From Actinomyces mediterranea (GTDB taxonomy: Bacteria > Actinomycetota > Actinomycetes > Actinomycetales > Actinomycetaceae), in the NCBI RefSeq assembly GCF_900155595.1, contig NZ_FTPB01000002.1, positions 1 to 64,000 on the forward strand: a DNA stretch of 64,000 nucleotides, in the 5' to 3' direction. Made by a program: the position numbers and the translations under genes. Shown one piece after another: positions 1 to 8,182 of the stretch (its first letter is position 1; the number at the start of each line of letters is the position of its first letter). The notes beneath the pieces were generated by a model that ran no database searches, was not told the DNA's origin, and was given only the letters and a program-made list of their open reading frames with translations.

Positions 1-15
1 AAAACAAACAAACAA

Positions 16-40
16 CACACTATCGAGTTCACAAACAACA
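16..40 (-). promoter_or_regulatory. rRNA operon leader element (antitermination/processing type)
   Basis: Read on the minus strand this stretch contains TTGTTTGTGAACTCGATAGT followed by GTG and a T/G-rich run. It closely resembles the TTGTTTGAGAACTCAATAGTG element that precedes the 16S gene in the rrs leader of mycobacteria and related actinobacteria. It sits about 95 bases downstream of a good minus-strand promoter. I infer that a 16S gene starts a short distance left of position 1, transcribed leftward. No rRNA sequence itself is inside the window. Confidence 0.65.
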
Positions 41-132
41 CCCCACACCCCCAGCCACCACCCACAACAAGCAGCAACCACAAGAGCCAGGCACACCACC
101 ACAACCACAACAGGCCACAGCGACAAACCAAA

Positions 133-161
133 ACAATACCCACCACCCCCCACACCGTCAA
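133..161 (-). promoter_or_regulatory. Probable rRNA operon promoter
   Basis: On the minus strand there is TTGACG (156-161), a 17-base spacer and TATTGT (133-138), a near-consensus sigma-70 promoter. It points left towards the rRNA-leader element at 16-40. The only gene to its right on the same strand is malic enzyme, which ends at 298. The surrounding 200 bases are extremely G/T-rich on this strand, and no coding sequence is visible in 1-297. Confidence 0.6.
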
Positions 162-233
162 ACCCACACCACGTAACCTCCACCACACCACCACACAAAT
201 CGGCTGTGTGCCACTGACCGAATACGACTTCCC

Positions 234-269
234 CCGCTGTTCACCGATTCGTCATGCTGTGAACGGCGG
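234..269 (-). terminator. Stem-loop downstream of the malic enzyme gene
   Basis: Inverted arms at 234-244 and 259-269 (11 pairs, one of them a wobble) enclose a 14-base loop just past the malic enzyme stop. There is no T tract, so it is a plausible but not classical terminator separating malic enzyme from the rRNA promoter. Confidence 0.4.
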
Positions 270-297
270 GGAAAGCGAGAGGAATGATCCACCTTCG

Positions 298-1725
298 TCA
301 GCGACGATCCACGTCCTCCTGGACGGGGATGTCGAAGGTCGGCAGGTCACGGACGGCCTGTCGAACCGCGCGCGACACCGCGGGAGCGACGCGCTCGTCG
401 AAGACGCCGGGGATGATGTAGTTCGGCGACAACTCCTCTTCGGAGATGACGCTGGCGATCGCGACGGCCGCGACACGGAGGACCTCGGTGGTGATCTCCT
501 TGACCTTCGCGTCGAGCAGGCCTCGGAAGAGTCCGGGGAACGCGAGGACGTTGTTGATCTGGTTGGGGAAGTCGGAACGACCCGTCGCCACGACCGCCGC
601 GTGTTCGCCCGCGCCGATCGGATCGACCTCGGGGGTCGGGTTCGCCAGGGCGAAGACGATGGCATTGGGCGCCATCGTGGCGATGTCCTCGGGGTCGAGA
701 ATGTCGCCGTGAGACACTCCGATGAAGACATCGGCGTCAATGAGCCCCTCCTTGAGGGAGCCGTGAACGAGGCGCGGATTCGTCGCTTCGGCGAGTGCCT
801 TGCGCGAGGGGTGCATCCCCTCGGTGTCATCCGCAGCGAGCGCTCCGCTTCTGCCGTAGCCGACAATGTCGCAGGCGCCCTGGGCGAGCAGGAGACGGAT
901 GATCGCATTGCCCGCCGCCCCGACTCCGGAGACGACGATGCGCACGTCTTCGATCTTCTTGTCGACGAGTTTGAGGGCATTGATAAGGGCGGAAAGCACC
1001 ACGATCGCTGTGCCATGCTGGTCGTCGTGGAACACCGGGATATCGAGTTCGGCGCGCAGGCGCTCTTCGATTTCGAAGCATCGCGGCGCGGAGATGTCCT
1101 CGAGGTTGATGCCGCCGTATGCGGGAGCGATCGCTTTGACGATCGAGATGATCTCCTCGGTGTCCTTCGTATCGAGCACGACGGGCCACGCGTCGACACC
1201 GCCGAACTCCTTGAAGAGGACGGCCTTGCCCTCCATTACGGGCAGAGCCGCTTCAGGGCCGATGTCGCCCAGGCCGAGGACCGCAGTGCCGTCAGAGACG
1301 ACCGCGACCGTGTTCGACTTCATGGTGAGCATGTGGGCCTTTTGAGGCATGTCGTGGATCGCCGTGCACACGCGAGCGACCCCCGGCGTGTAGGCGCGGG
1401 ACAGGTCATCGCGGTTGCGCAGCGGCACTTTCGAGCGCACTTCGATCTTGCCCCTGATGTGCGACATGAACGTCTGGTCGGCGGTCGACGACAGGGACAC
1501 GCCCTCGAGGTCGCGCAGCAGCGCACGGACTTCGCGACGGTGTTCGGAGTCGCGCAAATCAACCGTGAGATCGAGGGTGATATGTCCGCGATTCGAGTCT
1601 GCGACGTCGAGGCCCTTGACCTCTGCGCCCGTGTCCGATACCGCGTCGATGAGGGTTGCGATTGAGGACACGGCCTCGTCAATGTCGAGTCTGAATGACG
1701 CTGTGTATGAAGGAGAGGTACGCAT
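298..1725 (-). CDS. NAD-type malic enzyme with N-terminal ACT-like domain
   Basis: Oxidative decarboxylation of malate to pyruvate and CO2 in the cytoplasm. The first ~90 residues look like an ACT-type regulatory domain. The catalytic part follows, with the malic motifs YTPGVARVC, TVAVVSDGTAVLGLGDIG, PVMEGKAVLFKEFGG, ISAPRCFEIEE and the FHDDQHGTA metal-site segment. A Rossmann segment reading VVSGVGAAGNAI completes it. At 475 residues it matches the ACT-containing short bacterial malic enzymes. The ATG at 1725 has AAAGG five bases upstream. It is monocistronic; a 16-base perfect GC palindrome (1742-1757) lies just upstream and could affect its 5' UTR. NAD versus NADP preference cannot be read with certainty. 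Confidence 0.93.
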   Translation of the reverse strand: MRTSPSYTASFRLDIDEAVSSIATLIDAVSDTGAEVKGLDVADSNRGHITLDLTVDLRDSEHRREVRALLRDLEGVSLSSTADQTFMSHIRGKIEVRSKVPLRNRDDLSRAYTPGVARVCTAIHDMPQKAHMLTMKSNTVAVVSDGTAVLGLGDIGPEAALPVMEGKAVLFKEFGGVDAWPVVLDTKDTEEIISIVKAIAPAYGGINLEDISAPRCFEIEERLRAELDIPVFHDDQHGTAIVVLSALINALKLVDKKIEDVRIVVSGVGAAGNAIIRLLLAQGACDIVGYGRSGALAADDTEGMHPSRKALAEATNPRLVHGSLKEGLIDADVFIGVSHGDILDPEDIATMAPNAIVFALANPTPEVDPIGAGEHAAVVATGRSDFPNQINNVLAFPGLFRGLLDAKVKEITTEVLRVAAVAIASVISEEELSPNYIIPGVFDERVAPAVSRAVRQAVRDLPTFDIPVQEDVDRR

Positions 1726-1891
1726 ATCAACCTTTAGCGAAGCGGCCCCGGGGCCGCGGCGGATTCAAGACGTTTCAAGCCTAAGGACTTTCGCCCCCCT
1801 CCCGCGAGAGGTATACGCCTCGTGGACACGGCGCAGGCGTTGACCTTGCCTACCGAAGGCCCCGGACACGCGGCTTCGTCCCCGGCAATAA

Positions 1892-1927
1892 GGGTGGTGG
1901 CCCGGATATGCATCCGGGCCACCACCC
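1892..1927 (-). terminator. Strong terminator hairpin after the mmsA-mmsB-chvE cluster
   Basis: Arms 1892-1907 and 1912-1927 are a perfect 16-base inverted repeat around the loop ATGC. It lies 48 bases beyond the chvE stop. On the minus strand it is followed by TTATT, a weak U tract. It also shields the malic enzyme promoter region from read-through. Confidence 0.75.
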
Positions 1928-1974
1928 CCATTAGTCCCCACTCCTGCTCACAGGGTCAGAGGGTCCAGCGCCGC

Positions 1975-3078
1975 CTACTGGAGGAGGTCGAGACGAGTCT
2001 GATCGTCCTTGAAGACATCCTTGATATTCGCTTTCGTCACAACGATCGGGTCGAGTGCGTAGACGGCGATGTCGGCCTTGCCATTGGCGACCCTCTCGCT
2101 CGGTTCGGGCAGCTTCTCGCCCTTTTGGAGGATCTGGATGAGTTCAACCGTCTTACCGACGAGAGTCTGTGTGGGCTTGGCGACGGTGGAGTACTGACGC
2201 CCCTGCCACACTGCGATCACAGATTCGTTCTCGGCGTCGAGGCCGGTGACGACCGGGAGCTCTTGACCCGCCTGCTCAGAGGAGGTGAGGATCGCGCGGG
2301 CGATGCCGTCGTTCGGGGACAAGACGCCGTCGATCTTCTTATCGGCGTAGAAGCCAGAGAGGAGAGAGTCCATGCGGGACTGCGCCTTCGAGTTGTCCCA
2401 GTCGGGGGTCGCCGCCTGGGTGAAATCGGTCTGACCGGAGACGACGGTGAGCGTCCCATCATCGATCTTCGGCTGCAGGACGTTCATCGCCCCGGTGAAG
2501 AAGTTGGGGGCGTTGGGGTCTGCGGGGCCGCCCCCGAAGAGTTCGATGTTGTAGGGTCCATCACCCTTGAGTTCCTTGAGGCCCTCGAGGAGGGACTGTC
2601 CTTGAAGTTCGCCCGTGCGCACCGAGCCGAACTGCACGACGGCGTCGACCGAGGCGGTATTCTCGATGAGGCGGTCGTATCCGATGACCGCGACGCCCGC
2701 CTCCTTCGCCTTGTCGAGGACGGAGCCGAGTTGTGTGCCGTCGATCGGTCCAACGACGATGGCCTTGGCTCCTTGTTCGATCATCGCCTCGATCTGCTGT
2801 TGCTGCTGGGGGACCTTCTGATCCGCCGTCTGGACGAGGGGCTTGAAACCGGCGGCGGCGAGTTGTTCGGTGAACATCTGCTCCGCCTCCTTCCAATTCT
2901 GCGTGCCCAGCCACGGCAGCGCGACACCGATGGTGGCGTCTGCGGGGAAGCCCGCGCCCGCGGCGCCGCCGTCGGCCGAGTCAGCGGATGCGCCTTCGCG
3001 ACCGCCGCCGGAGCAAGCGGCGAGGACGAGGGCGGTCGCCGCCGCACATGTGAACAGGCCTGTCAGTATTTTCTTCAT
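1975..3078 (-). CDS. chvE: Sugar ABC transporter substrate-binding lipoprotein, ChvE type
   Basis: Surface lipoprotein that captures monosaccharides for the MmsA/MmsB importer. The N-terminus is a lipoprotein signal (KK, hydrophobic run, LAAC lipobox at about residues 19-22) followed by a Gly/Ser/Ala linker. The body has the ribose/xylose-binding fold signatures DATIGVALPW, QTADQKVPQQQQQIEAMI, AIVVGPIDGTQL and VLSPNDGIARAIL, as in ChvE. It is 367 residues long, normal for the family. ATG at 3078 has AAAGGA six bases upstream. It is the last gene of the cluster, 79 bases after mmsB, whereas the binding protein is often encoded first. Confidence 0.88.
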   Translation of the reverse strand: MKKILTGLFTCAAATALVLAACSGGGREGASADSADGGAAGAGFPADATIGVALPWLGTQNWKEAEQMFTEQLAAAGFKPLVQTADQKVPQQQQQIEAMIEQGAKAIVVGPIDGTQLGSVLDKAKEAGVAVIGYDRLIENTASVDAVVQFGSVRTGELQGQSLLEGLKELKGDGPYNIELFGGGPADPNAPNFFTGAMNVLQPKIDDGTLTVVSGQTDFTQAATPDWDNSKAQSRMDSLLSGFYADKKIDGVLSPNDGIARAILTSSEQAGQELPVVTGLDAENESVIAVWQGRQYSTVAKPTQTLVGKTVELIQILQKGEKLPEPSERVANGKADIAVYALDPIVVTKANIKDVFKDDQTRLDLLQ

Positions 3079-3157
3079 GAGAATTCCTTTCGGATTCGGG
3101 CTCTCGACCGGACGGTGGTCTCACCGCCCGTATGTGATGGGGTCGGGCTTGGAGGAC

Positions 3158-4405
3158 TCAGGACGGTTGAGCCGCAGTGGCGTTACGATCCTGTTTGGAG
3201 GAGCGGAGCCCCTTTGTGAGTTGGCCCATGATGGAGGGGCGCCCTTGCTGCTTGTTGTAGACATCGAATGCGACAGCCGCGAGCAGAACCAGCCCTTTGA
3301 TGACCTGGGTCTTATCGGCGCCGACGCCCATGAGCATGAGGCCATTGTTGAGAACGGCCATGACGAGGCCGCCGATCATGGAACCGACGACGGTGCCGAT
3401 CCCGCCTGAGACCGCTGCGCCTCCGATGAAGACCGCTGCAATGGCATCGAGTTCCCACATGTTCCCGTCGGAGGGGCCTGCGGAAGTCGCGCGCCCGACG
3501 AATAGGATGCCCGCGAGGGCGGCGAGGAAGGACATATTGACCATGACGAGGAAGTACGTCCTCGCCGTGTTGACACCCGACAGAGCGGCCGCCGCTTTGT
3601 TACCGCCGACGGCGTAGATGTGACGGCCGAAGGCGGTCCGCTGAGTAATGACGTGGTAGACGATGACGAGGATGACGAGGATGAGGCCGGGGATCGGGAA
3701 GGAGGTGCCAGGTCGCCCGTGTCCGAAGAGGAAGATGAGGTAGCCGATGACGACGGAGATGAGGACGGAGCGGACGATCGGCACCCAGACGGGCATGTCC
3801 CCGCCGTGCGCGAGGGCGCGGGCGCGCCTCTTGAACTCGCTCCACACGAACCATGCAATGGCGATGATGCCGAGCAGCAGGGTCGAGTTATTGAGCTGCG
3901 TCCACGCCGGACCCCATTCGGGAAGGTAGCCCGCGCCGAGGAATTTGAACTCATCGGGGACGGGAACAGAGATCGAGTTGGAGATCCAGATGACGCCACC
4001 GCGGAAGATCATCATGCCGGCGAGGGTTGTGATGAAGCCGGGGATACCGACTTTTGCGAGCCAGAATCCGTGCCAGGCGCCAATGGCGACGCCCATGAGG
4101 ATACCGACGACGAAGGCGAGCCACCATGGCAGGCCGATGTCTCTGATGGTCAATGCCATCACCATGGAGACGAAGCCCGCGACGGATCCGACGGACAGGT
4201 CGATCTGTCCGATGACGATCACCATGACCATGCCGATGGCAAGGATGAGGACGTAGGCGTTACCGGAGATGAGGTTCTGGAAGTTCGACGAGGTGAGCAT
4301 GCGCCCGCCGGACACTATTTCGAAGGCGATGACGAGGGCGAGCAGTGCAAGGACCATGGTGTACTGCTGGAGATGACCCCCGAAGACCTGTTTGAGGCTT
4401 TTCAT
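3158..4405 (-). CDS. mmsB: Monosaccharide ABC transporter permease MmsB
   Basis: Membrane channel of the sugar importer. The 415-residue protein has about ten hydrophobic segments. It carries the ribose-type permease motifs GMVMVIVIGQIDLSVGSVAG near residue 60-80 and, later, AVGGNKAAAALSGVN, the EAA-like cytoplasmic loop that contacts the ATPase. The C-terminal tail (about 30 residues, many basic) is cytoplasmic. The start at 4405 is preceded by AAGGAG. It follows mmsA by 38 bases and is presumably cotranscribed. The extra loop in the middle (around residues 200-220) is typical of GguB/MmsB compared with shorter RbsC proteins. Confidence 0.88.
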   Translation of the reverse strand: MKSLKQVFGGHLQQYTMVLALLALVIAFEIVSGGRMLTSSNFQNLISGNAYVLILAIGMVMVIVIGQIDLSVGSVAGFVSMVMALTIRDIGLPWWLAFVVGILMGVAIGAWHGFWLAKVGIPGFITTLAGMMIFRGGVIWISNSISVPVPDEFKFLGAGYLPEWGPAWTQLNNSTLLLGIIAIAWFVWSEFKRRARALAHGGDMPVWVPIVRSVLISVVIGYLIFLFGHGRPGTSFPIPGLILVILVIVYHVITQRTAFGRHIYAVGGNKAAAALSGVNTARTYFLVMVNMSFLAALAGILFVGRATSAGPSDGNMWELDAIAAVFIGGAAVSGGIGTVVGSMIGGLVMAVLNNGLMLMGVGADKTQVIKGLVLLAAVAFDVYNKQQGRPSIMGQLTKGLRSSKQDRNATAAQPS

Positions 4406-4443
4406 GTGTAGAAGGCTCCTTGTTGTGGGATGTCGTCCGGCGT

Positions 4444-6000
4444 TCAGGACGCTTTGGCGGGGTTGGAAGTGCGCAAGGTGGTCATGCGGCGCATGAGGGA
4501 CTCTTGGGTGGCCTCGGACCGGTCCATGACCCCGGTGATCTCGCCCTCGCAGATGGTATAGATGCGGTCGCAGATCCCGAGCAGTTCGGGCAACTCCGAG
4601 GAGATCACGACGACGCCCTTGCCCTCGTCGGCGAGAACGTGGATGAGCTTGTAGATCTCATACTTCGCTCCGACGTCGATGCCTCGCGTCGGTTCGTCGA
4701 GGATGAGGACCTTCGGGTCGGGGAACATCCACTTGGCGAGGACGACTTTCTGCTGGTTGCCACCCGAGAGGGTGACGACACCGGTGTCGATGGAGGGCGC
4801 TTTGATTCGCAGGTCCTCCCGGTACTTCTCGGCGACGCTCGCCTCCTCTCCCCGATCGAGGAGCCCATTGCGGATGACGTCTTTGAGATTGGCCGACACA
4901 ATGGTATGGCGGATCGAATCGAGCAGGTTGAGTCCGAGCGTCTTGCGGTCTTCGGGGACGTAGGCGATCCCCTTGTTGATGGCTTGCGAGACGTTGTGCA
5001 ATTCGACGACCTCGCCGTCGAGTTCGATCGTGCCGGAGACGAATGTGCCGAAGGAGCGACCGAAGATGGAGCGCGCCAGCTCGGTGCGCCCCGCCCCCAT
5101 GAGTCCCGCAAAGCCGACGATCTCACCGGCTCTGACGAAGAATGAGGAGTTCTTGGCGAGCATGCGCCCAGGAATGATTCCCGACTCGACGTTCCAGTCG
5201 CTCACCTTGAGCAGGACCCTGCCCGGGTGGGAGTCATGATCGGGGTAGCGGTTCTCGATGGAGCGTCCGACCATTGCCCGGATGATCCGATCCTCGTCGA
5301 CTTCGCCCGCAACGACGTCGTAGGTCTCGACGGTCTTTCCATCGCGGATGACGGTGACGGCATCGGAGACTTGGGCGATCTCTCCGAGCTTGTGGGAAAT
5401 CATGAGGCAGGTGATGCCCTTGGACTTGAATTCCTTCATCAGGGCGAGGAGGTTCTGGGAGTCCTCCTCATTGAGCGCCGAGGTCGGCTCGTCGAGGATG
5501 AGGAGTTTGACGTCCTTCGACAGGGCCTTGGCGATTTCGACGAGCTGCTGTTGGCCGACGCCGAGATTCTTGATGGGGGTTGCCGGGTCGGCTTCGAGGC
5601 CGACCCGCGTGAGCAGGTCGAAGGAGCGCGATCTGGCAACGTCCCAGTCGATGAGCCCGTGGGAGACGGTCTCCGACCCCAAGAAGATGTTCTCCGCGAT
5701 CGACAGCTCCGGGATGAGTGCGAGTTCTTGGTGGATGATGACGATGCCGGCCTTCTCCGAGGCCTTAATATTCGGGAATGTCACCTCGCTGCCCTCGAAG
5801 AGGATCCTCCCGGAGTAGGTGCCGTGCGGGTGGACTCCCGACAGGACTTTCATGAGCGTCGACTTGCCTGCGCCGTTCTCACCGCAGATCGAGTGGATGT
5901 CGCCTCGTCGCACCTTCATCGTAACGTCGTCAAGGGCTCGAACGCCCGGGAATTCTTTGACGATGCGCTGCATTTCGAGGATGACGTCGCCGCCTACCAT
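4444..6000 (-). CDS. mmsA: Monosaccharide ABC transporter ATP-binding protein MmsA
   Basis: Tandem-ATPase subunit that powers sugar import. The 518-residue protein has two ABC domains. The first has Walker A GENGAGKS, signature LGVGQQQLVEIAKAL and Walker B LLILDEPTSAL. The second has the degenerate Walker A-like GLMGAGRTELA, signature LSGGNQQKVVLAKWM and Walker B VLILDEPTRGID, the usual arrangement of RbsA/XylG/MmsA. ATG at 6000 follows GGAGGCGCG. It heads the mmsA-mmsB-chvE cluster and is divergent from a ROK regulator, which is the likely repressor. Import of several monosaccharides (for example xylose, galactose or glucose) is inferred from family; the substrate is not visible. Confidence 0.9.
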   Translation of the reverse strand: MVGGDVILEMQRIVKEFPGVRALDDVTMKVRRGDIHSICGENGAGKSTLMKVLSGVHPHGTYSGRILFEGSEVTFPNIKASEKAGIVIIHQELALIPELSIAENIFLGSETVSHGLIDWDVARSRSFDLLTRVGLEADPATPIKNLGVGQQQLVEIAKALSKDVKLLILDEPTSALNEEDSQNLLALMKEFKSKGITCLMISHKLGEIAQVSDAVTVIRDGKTVETYDVVAGEVDEDRIIRAMVGRSIENRYPDHDSHPGRVLLKVSDWNVESGIIPGRMLAKNSSFFVRAGEIVGFAGLMGAGRTELARSIFGRSFGTFVSGTIELDGEVVELHNVSQAINKGIAYVPEDRKTLGLNLLDSIRHTIVSANLKDVIRNGLLDRGEEASVAEKYREDLRIKAPSIDTGVVTLSGGNQQKVVLAKWMFPDPKVLILDEPTRGIDVGAKYEIYKLIHVLADEGKGVVVISSELPELLGICDRIYTICEGEITGVMDRSEATQESLMRRMTTLRTSNPAKAS

Positions 6001-6085
6001 CGCGCCTCCATTTCAAGCGGGGCGAGCCGCGTCGCTCGCCGTCGACACGACACTACTTGTCTTCACATCTTGAAGTCACGACTTA

Positions 6086-6128
6086 AATCCAACCGTAATC
6101 CAATCGTTACGATCATGAACCCAACCGA
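6086..6128. promoter_or_regulatory. Repeated operator-like motif between mmsA and the ROK gene
   Basis: Two directly adjacent 11-base repeats, AATCCAACCGT (6086-6096) and AATCCAATCGT (6097-6107), are followed by a third related copy, AACCCAACCGA (6118-6128, 9 of 11 matching). A short palindrome AAGTC-AC-GACTT lies at 6073-6084. The 184-base region separates two divergent genes, so these are candidate binding sites for the ROK protein. Confidence 0.45.
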
Positions 6129-6170
6129 GCGAAGTGCCGTAAAACAGCGAGTAAACGGCGGCTTCACCCT

Positions 6171-6176
6171 GATAAT
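6171..6176 (+). promoter_or_regulatory. -10 element of the ROK gene, probable leaderless start
   Basis: GATAAT ends only eight bases before the GTG start codon at 6185. Transcription would therefore begin at or within a few bases of the start codon, giving a leaderless mRNA. No Shine-Dalgarno sequence is visible before the GTG. The -35 region is weak. Confidence 0.45.
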
Positions 6177-6184
6177 CTGAGCCC

Positions 6185-7375
6185 GTGTCCCCATTCAACG
6201 GTGCGATCGGATCGCAATCCTCCCTTCGTGAAGCGAACTCTGCGCGCATCATCGAAGCGATCAAGCACTACGGGCAGATCACCCAAGTCGAGCTCGCAGC
6301 GGTCACGAGCCTCTCCCCTGCGACGATCTCCAATATCGTCAAGCAACTCGTCGCCAATAACATCGTCCAGACCGACACGACGATCCGCTCGGGCAGGCGG
6401 GCGCAACTCGTGTCAATGGCGGTATCGAATGGGCTATCCGTCGGCGTTCAGATCGGACATCGCCATCTCGCCCTCGAGATCTCCGATGAAACGCACGAAG
6501 TGACGGCCCACCACCGCCTCCCCCTCCCCGCCCAACACCGCGTCGACACGACGCTCGACCGCGTCGCACTCCTCGTCATGGAACTCGCCGAAGAAGTGGG
6601 GTCCTCCCTCGAATCGATCAACTCCATTGGTGTGTGCCTCCCCGCCCCCATCGACCCCGACACGGGGATTACCGACAAGCTGTTGTGCCTGGAAGGATGG
6701 GACAACCTCAATATCCGCGATGTCCTCGGAGCCCGGCTTCAGCGCCCCATCATCGTTGAGAACGACGCGAACGCCGGCGTCGTCGGAGAATCCCGCTTCG
6801 GCGCACTGCGGGGCATCAATGACGCCCTCTACATCCACGCTTCGCGTTCGATCGGCGCAGGGATCCTCGTCGGTGGCCGCATCCACCACGGATACAGGGG
6901 GATGGCGGGCGAGATCAGCCATGTCCAAGTCGACCCCAATGGCCTCGTCTGCCGTTGCGGAGCGCGCGGATGCCTCGAAACAATCGTCGGAGTCGACGCC
7001 CTGCTATCCCTGCTGCGCCTGCACGGCACTGCGCGCTCCCTGTCCGACCTCGTCGCCGCCGCACAAGCAGGCGACGTCGGCTGTCGACGCATCATCTCCG
7101 ACGCAGCGACGACCATCGGCAATGCCATCGCCGACCTCGCCATCGTCTTCGCCCCCAAACGGATCGTCTTCGGCGGGGACCTCCCGGCGACCGGTGACCT
7201 GTTCTTCAACCCGATCCGCGACATCTTCTCCAAACGTCCCGCGATCCCCCCCGATGTCGACATCGTCGCCTCATCACTCGACGGGCGCGCAGAAGTCCTC
7301 GGTGTACTCGCCCTCGCGCGAGATGCATTCCAAACCTCGCCAACCCGCTCACCCCTACTCGGAGGCACGCCATGA
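6185..7375 (+). CDS. ROK-family transcriptional regulator
   Basis: Sugar-responsive DNA-binding repressor of the NagC/XylR/Mlc type. The N-terminal ~80 residues form a winged helix (TQVELAAVTSLSPATISNIV). The sugar-kinase-like body has the ROK elements ENDANAGVVGE, GAGILVGGRIHHG and a zinc motif CRCGARGCLE near residues 257-266. The length of 396 residues fits regulators, which carry an HTH that ROK kinases lack. The GTG start at 6185 gives the complete HTH; it lacks a Shine-Dalgarno sequence and is probably leaderless. It is divergent from mmsA and overlaps the next gene by four bases (ATGA), so it is translationally coupled to an ABC ATPase. I infer that it represses mmsABchvE and its own unit. 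Confidence 0.88.
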   Translation: MSPFNGAIGSQSSLREANSARIIEAIKHYGQITQVELAAVTSLSPATISNIVKQLVANNIVQTDTTIRSGRRAQLVSMAVSNGLSVGVQIGHRHLALEISDETHEVTAHHRLPLPAQHRVDTTLDRVALLVMELAEEVGSSLESINSIGVCLPAPIDPDTGITDKLLCLEGWDNLNIRDVLGARLQRPIIVENDANAGVVGESRFGALRGINDALYIHASRSIGAGILVGGRIHHGYRGMAGEISHVQVDPNGLVCRCGARGCLETIVGVDALLSLLRLHGTARSLSDLVAAAQAGDVGCRRIISDAATTIGNAIADLAIVFAPKRIVFGGDLPATGDLFFNPIRDIFSKRPAIPPDVDIVASSLDGRAEVLGVLALARDAFQTSPTRSPLLGGTP

Positions 7376-8130
7376 CCCGCGAAACACCAGTGCTGGAACT
7401 GCGCCGAGTCTCCCGCTTCTTCGGAGGAGTCCGTGCCCTCATCGACGTCGATCTGACCGTCCACAGGCACGAAGTCGTCGCCCTCGTCGGAGACAATGCG
7501 GCTGGAAAGTCCACTCTCGCCCGCACCGTCGCCGGGGTCTACCGGCCGACCTCAGGCATGATCCTCCTCGACGGTGAGCCGGTTGCCATCCCCACTCCGC
7601 GCGCAGCGTTCCAACTGGGAATCGCAACGGTCTTCCAAGAACTCGCGCTGTGCAACAATCTCGATGTCGCCGCGAATATCTTCTTGGGCAGGGAGATCAA
7701 CTCCCGGAGCAAACTCCTCGACCAGGGGACGATGGACGCCCAGGCACGCGCCTACCTCGATTCCCTGTCGAGCCGCATCCCCGACGTCCATACACCCCTA
7801 CATCAGCTCTCTGGTGGGCAGCGTCAATGCGTGGCGATCGCGCGCACACTCGTCGCCGATCCGCGCCTCGTCATCCTCGATGAGCCCACCGCATCCCTGT
7901 CAGTGTCACAGACTGCCGATGTGCTCACCCATGTCGCTGGCCTGCGCGATCTGGGGCTCGGCGTCATCCTCATCAGCCACTCCATCACCGATGTGCGCGC
8001 CATCGCCGACAGGATCGTCGTCCTGCGCCACGGCCGCGTCAACGGGGTATTCGACGCTGACGAAGCCAGCGCCGAAGAGATCATCGCAGCGATCACAGGC
8101 GCCACCCTCTACGCCCCGCGCACCCCATGA
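7372..8130 (+). CDS. Orphan single-domain sugar ABC transporter ATPase
   Basis: ATP-binding subunit of the carbohydrate (CUT2/FrcA-like) type. It has one ABC domain of 252 residues with Walker A GDNAAGKST, Q-loop VFQELAL, signature LSGGQRQCVAIART, Walker B LVILDEPTASL and switch LISHSI, all intact. It lacks the second ABC domain of RbsA/MmsA proteins. No permease or binding protein accompanies it: the ROK gene overlaps it upstream and a convergent terminator follows. It may serve a permease encoded elsewhere, or assist MmsB. The ATGA overlap with the ROK gene means the two are made together. Confidence 0.85.
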   Translation: MTRETPVLELRRVSRFFGGVRALIDVDLTVHRHEVVALVGDNAAGKSTLARTVAGVYRPTSGMILLDGEPVAIPTPRAAFQLGIATVFQELALCNNLDVAANIFLGREINSRSKLLDQGTMDAQARAYLDSLSSRIPDVHTPLHQLSGGQRQCVAIARTLVADPRLVILDEPTASLSVSQTADVLTHVAGLRDLGLGVILISHSITDVRAIADRIVVLRHGRVNGVFDADEASAEEIIAAITGATLYAPRTP

Positions 8131-8137
8131 CACGCCA

Positions 8138-8167
8138 TGGGCCCGCCGACTCACGCCGACGGGCCCA
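8138..8167. terminator. Bidirectional terminator between convergent genes
   Basis: TGGGCCCG (8138-8145) and CGGGCCCA (8160-8167) form a perfect 8-base stem between the ABC ATPase stop (8130) and the gatB stop (8183). No long T tract is present on either side. Confidence 0.55.
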
Positions 8168-8182
8168 CGAGCACAGCGGGGA

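Noticed and set aside
1-297. AC-rich low-complexity start considered as a CRISPR, tandem repeat or assembly artefact
   Set aside because: No repeat unit recurs at fixed spacing; a promoter and an rRNA-leader element explain it.
208-1665. 485-codon open frame on the plus strand across the malic enzyme gene
   Set aside because: It is the mirror of a clear malic enzyme; the product is a low-complexity Asp/Arg/Gly string with no fold. High-GC DNA leaves such antisense frames open.
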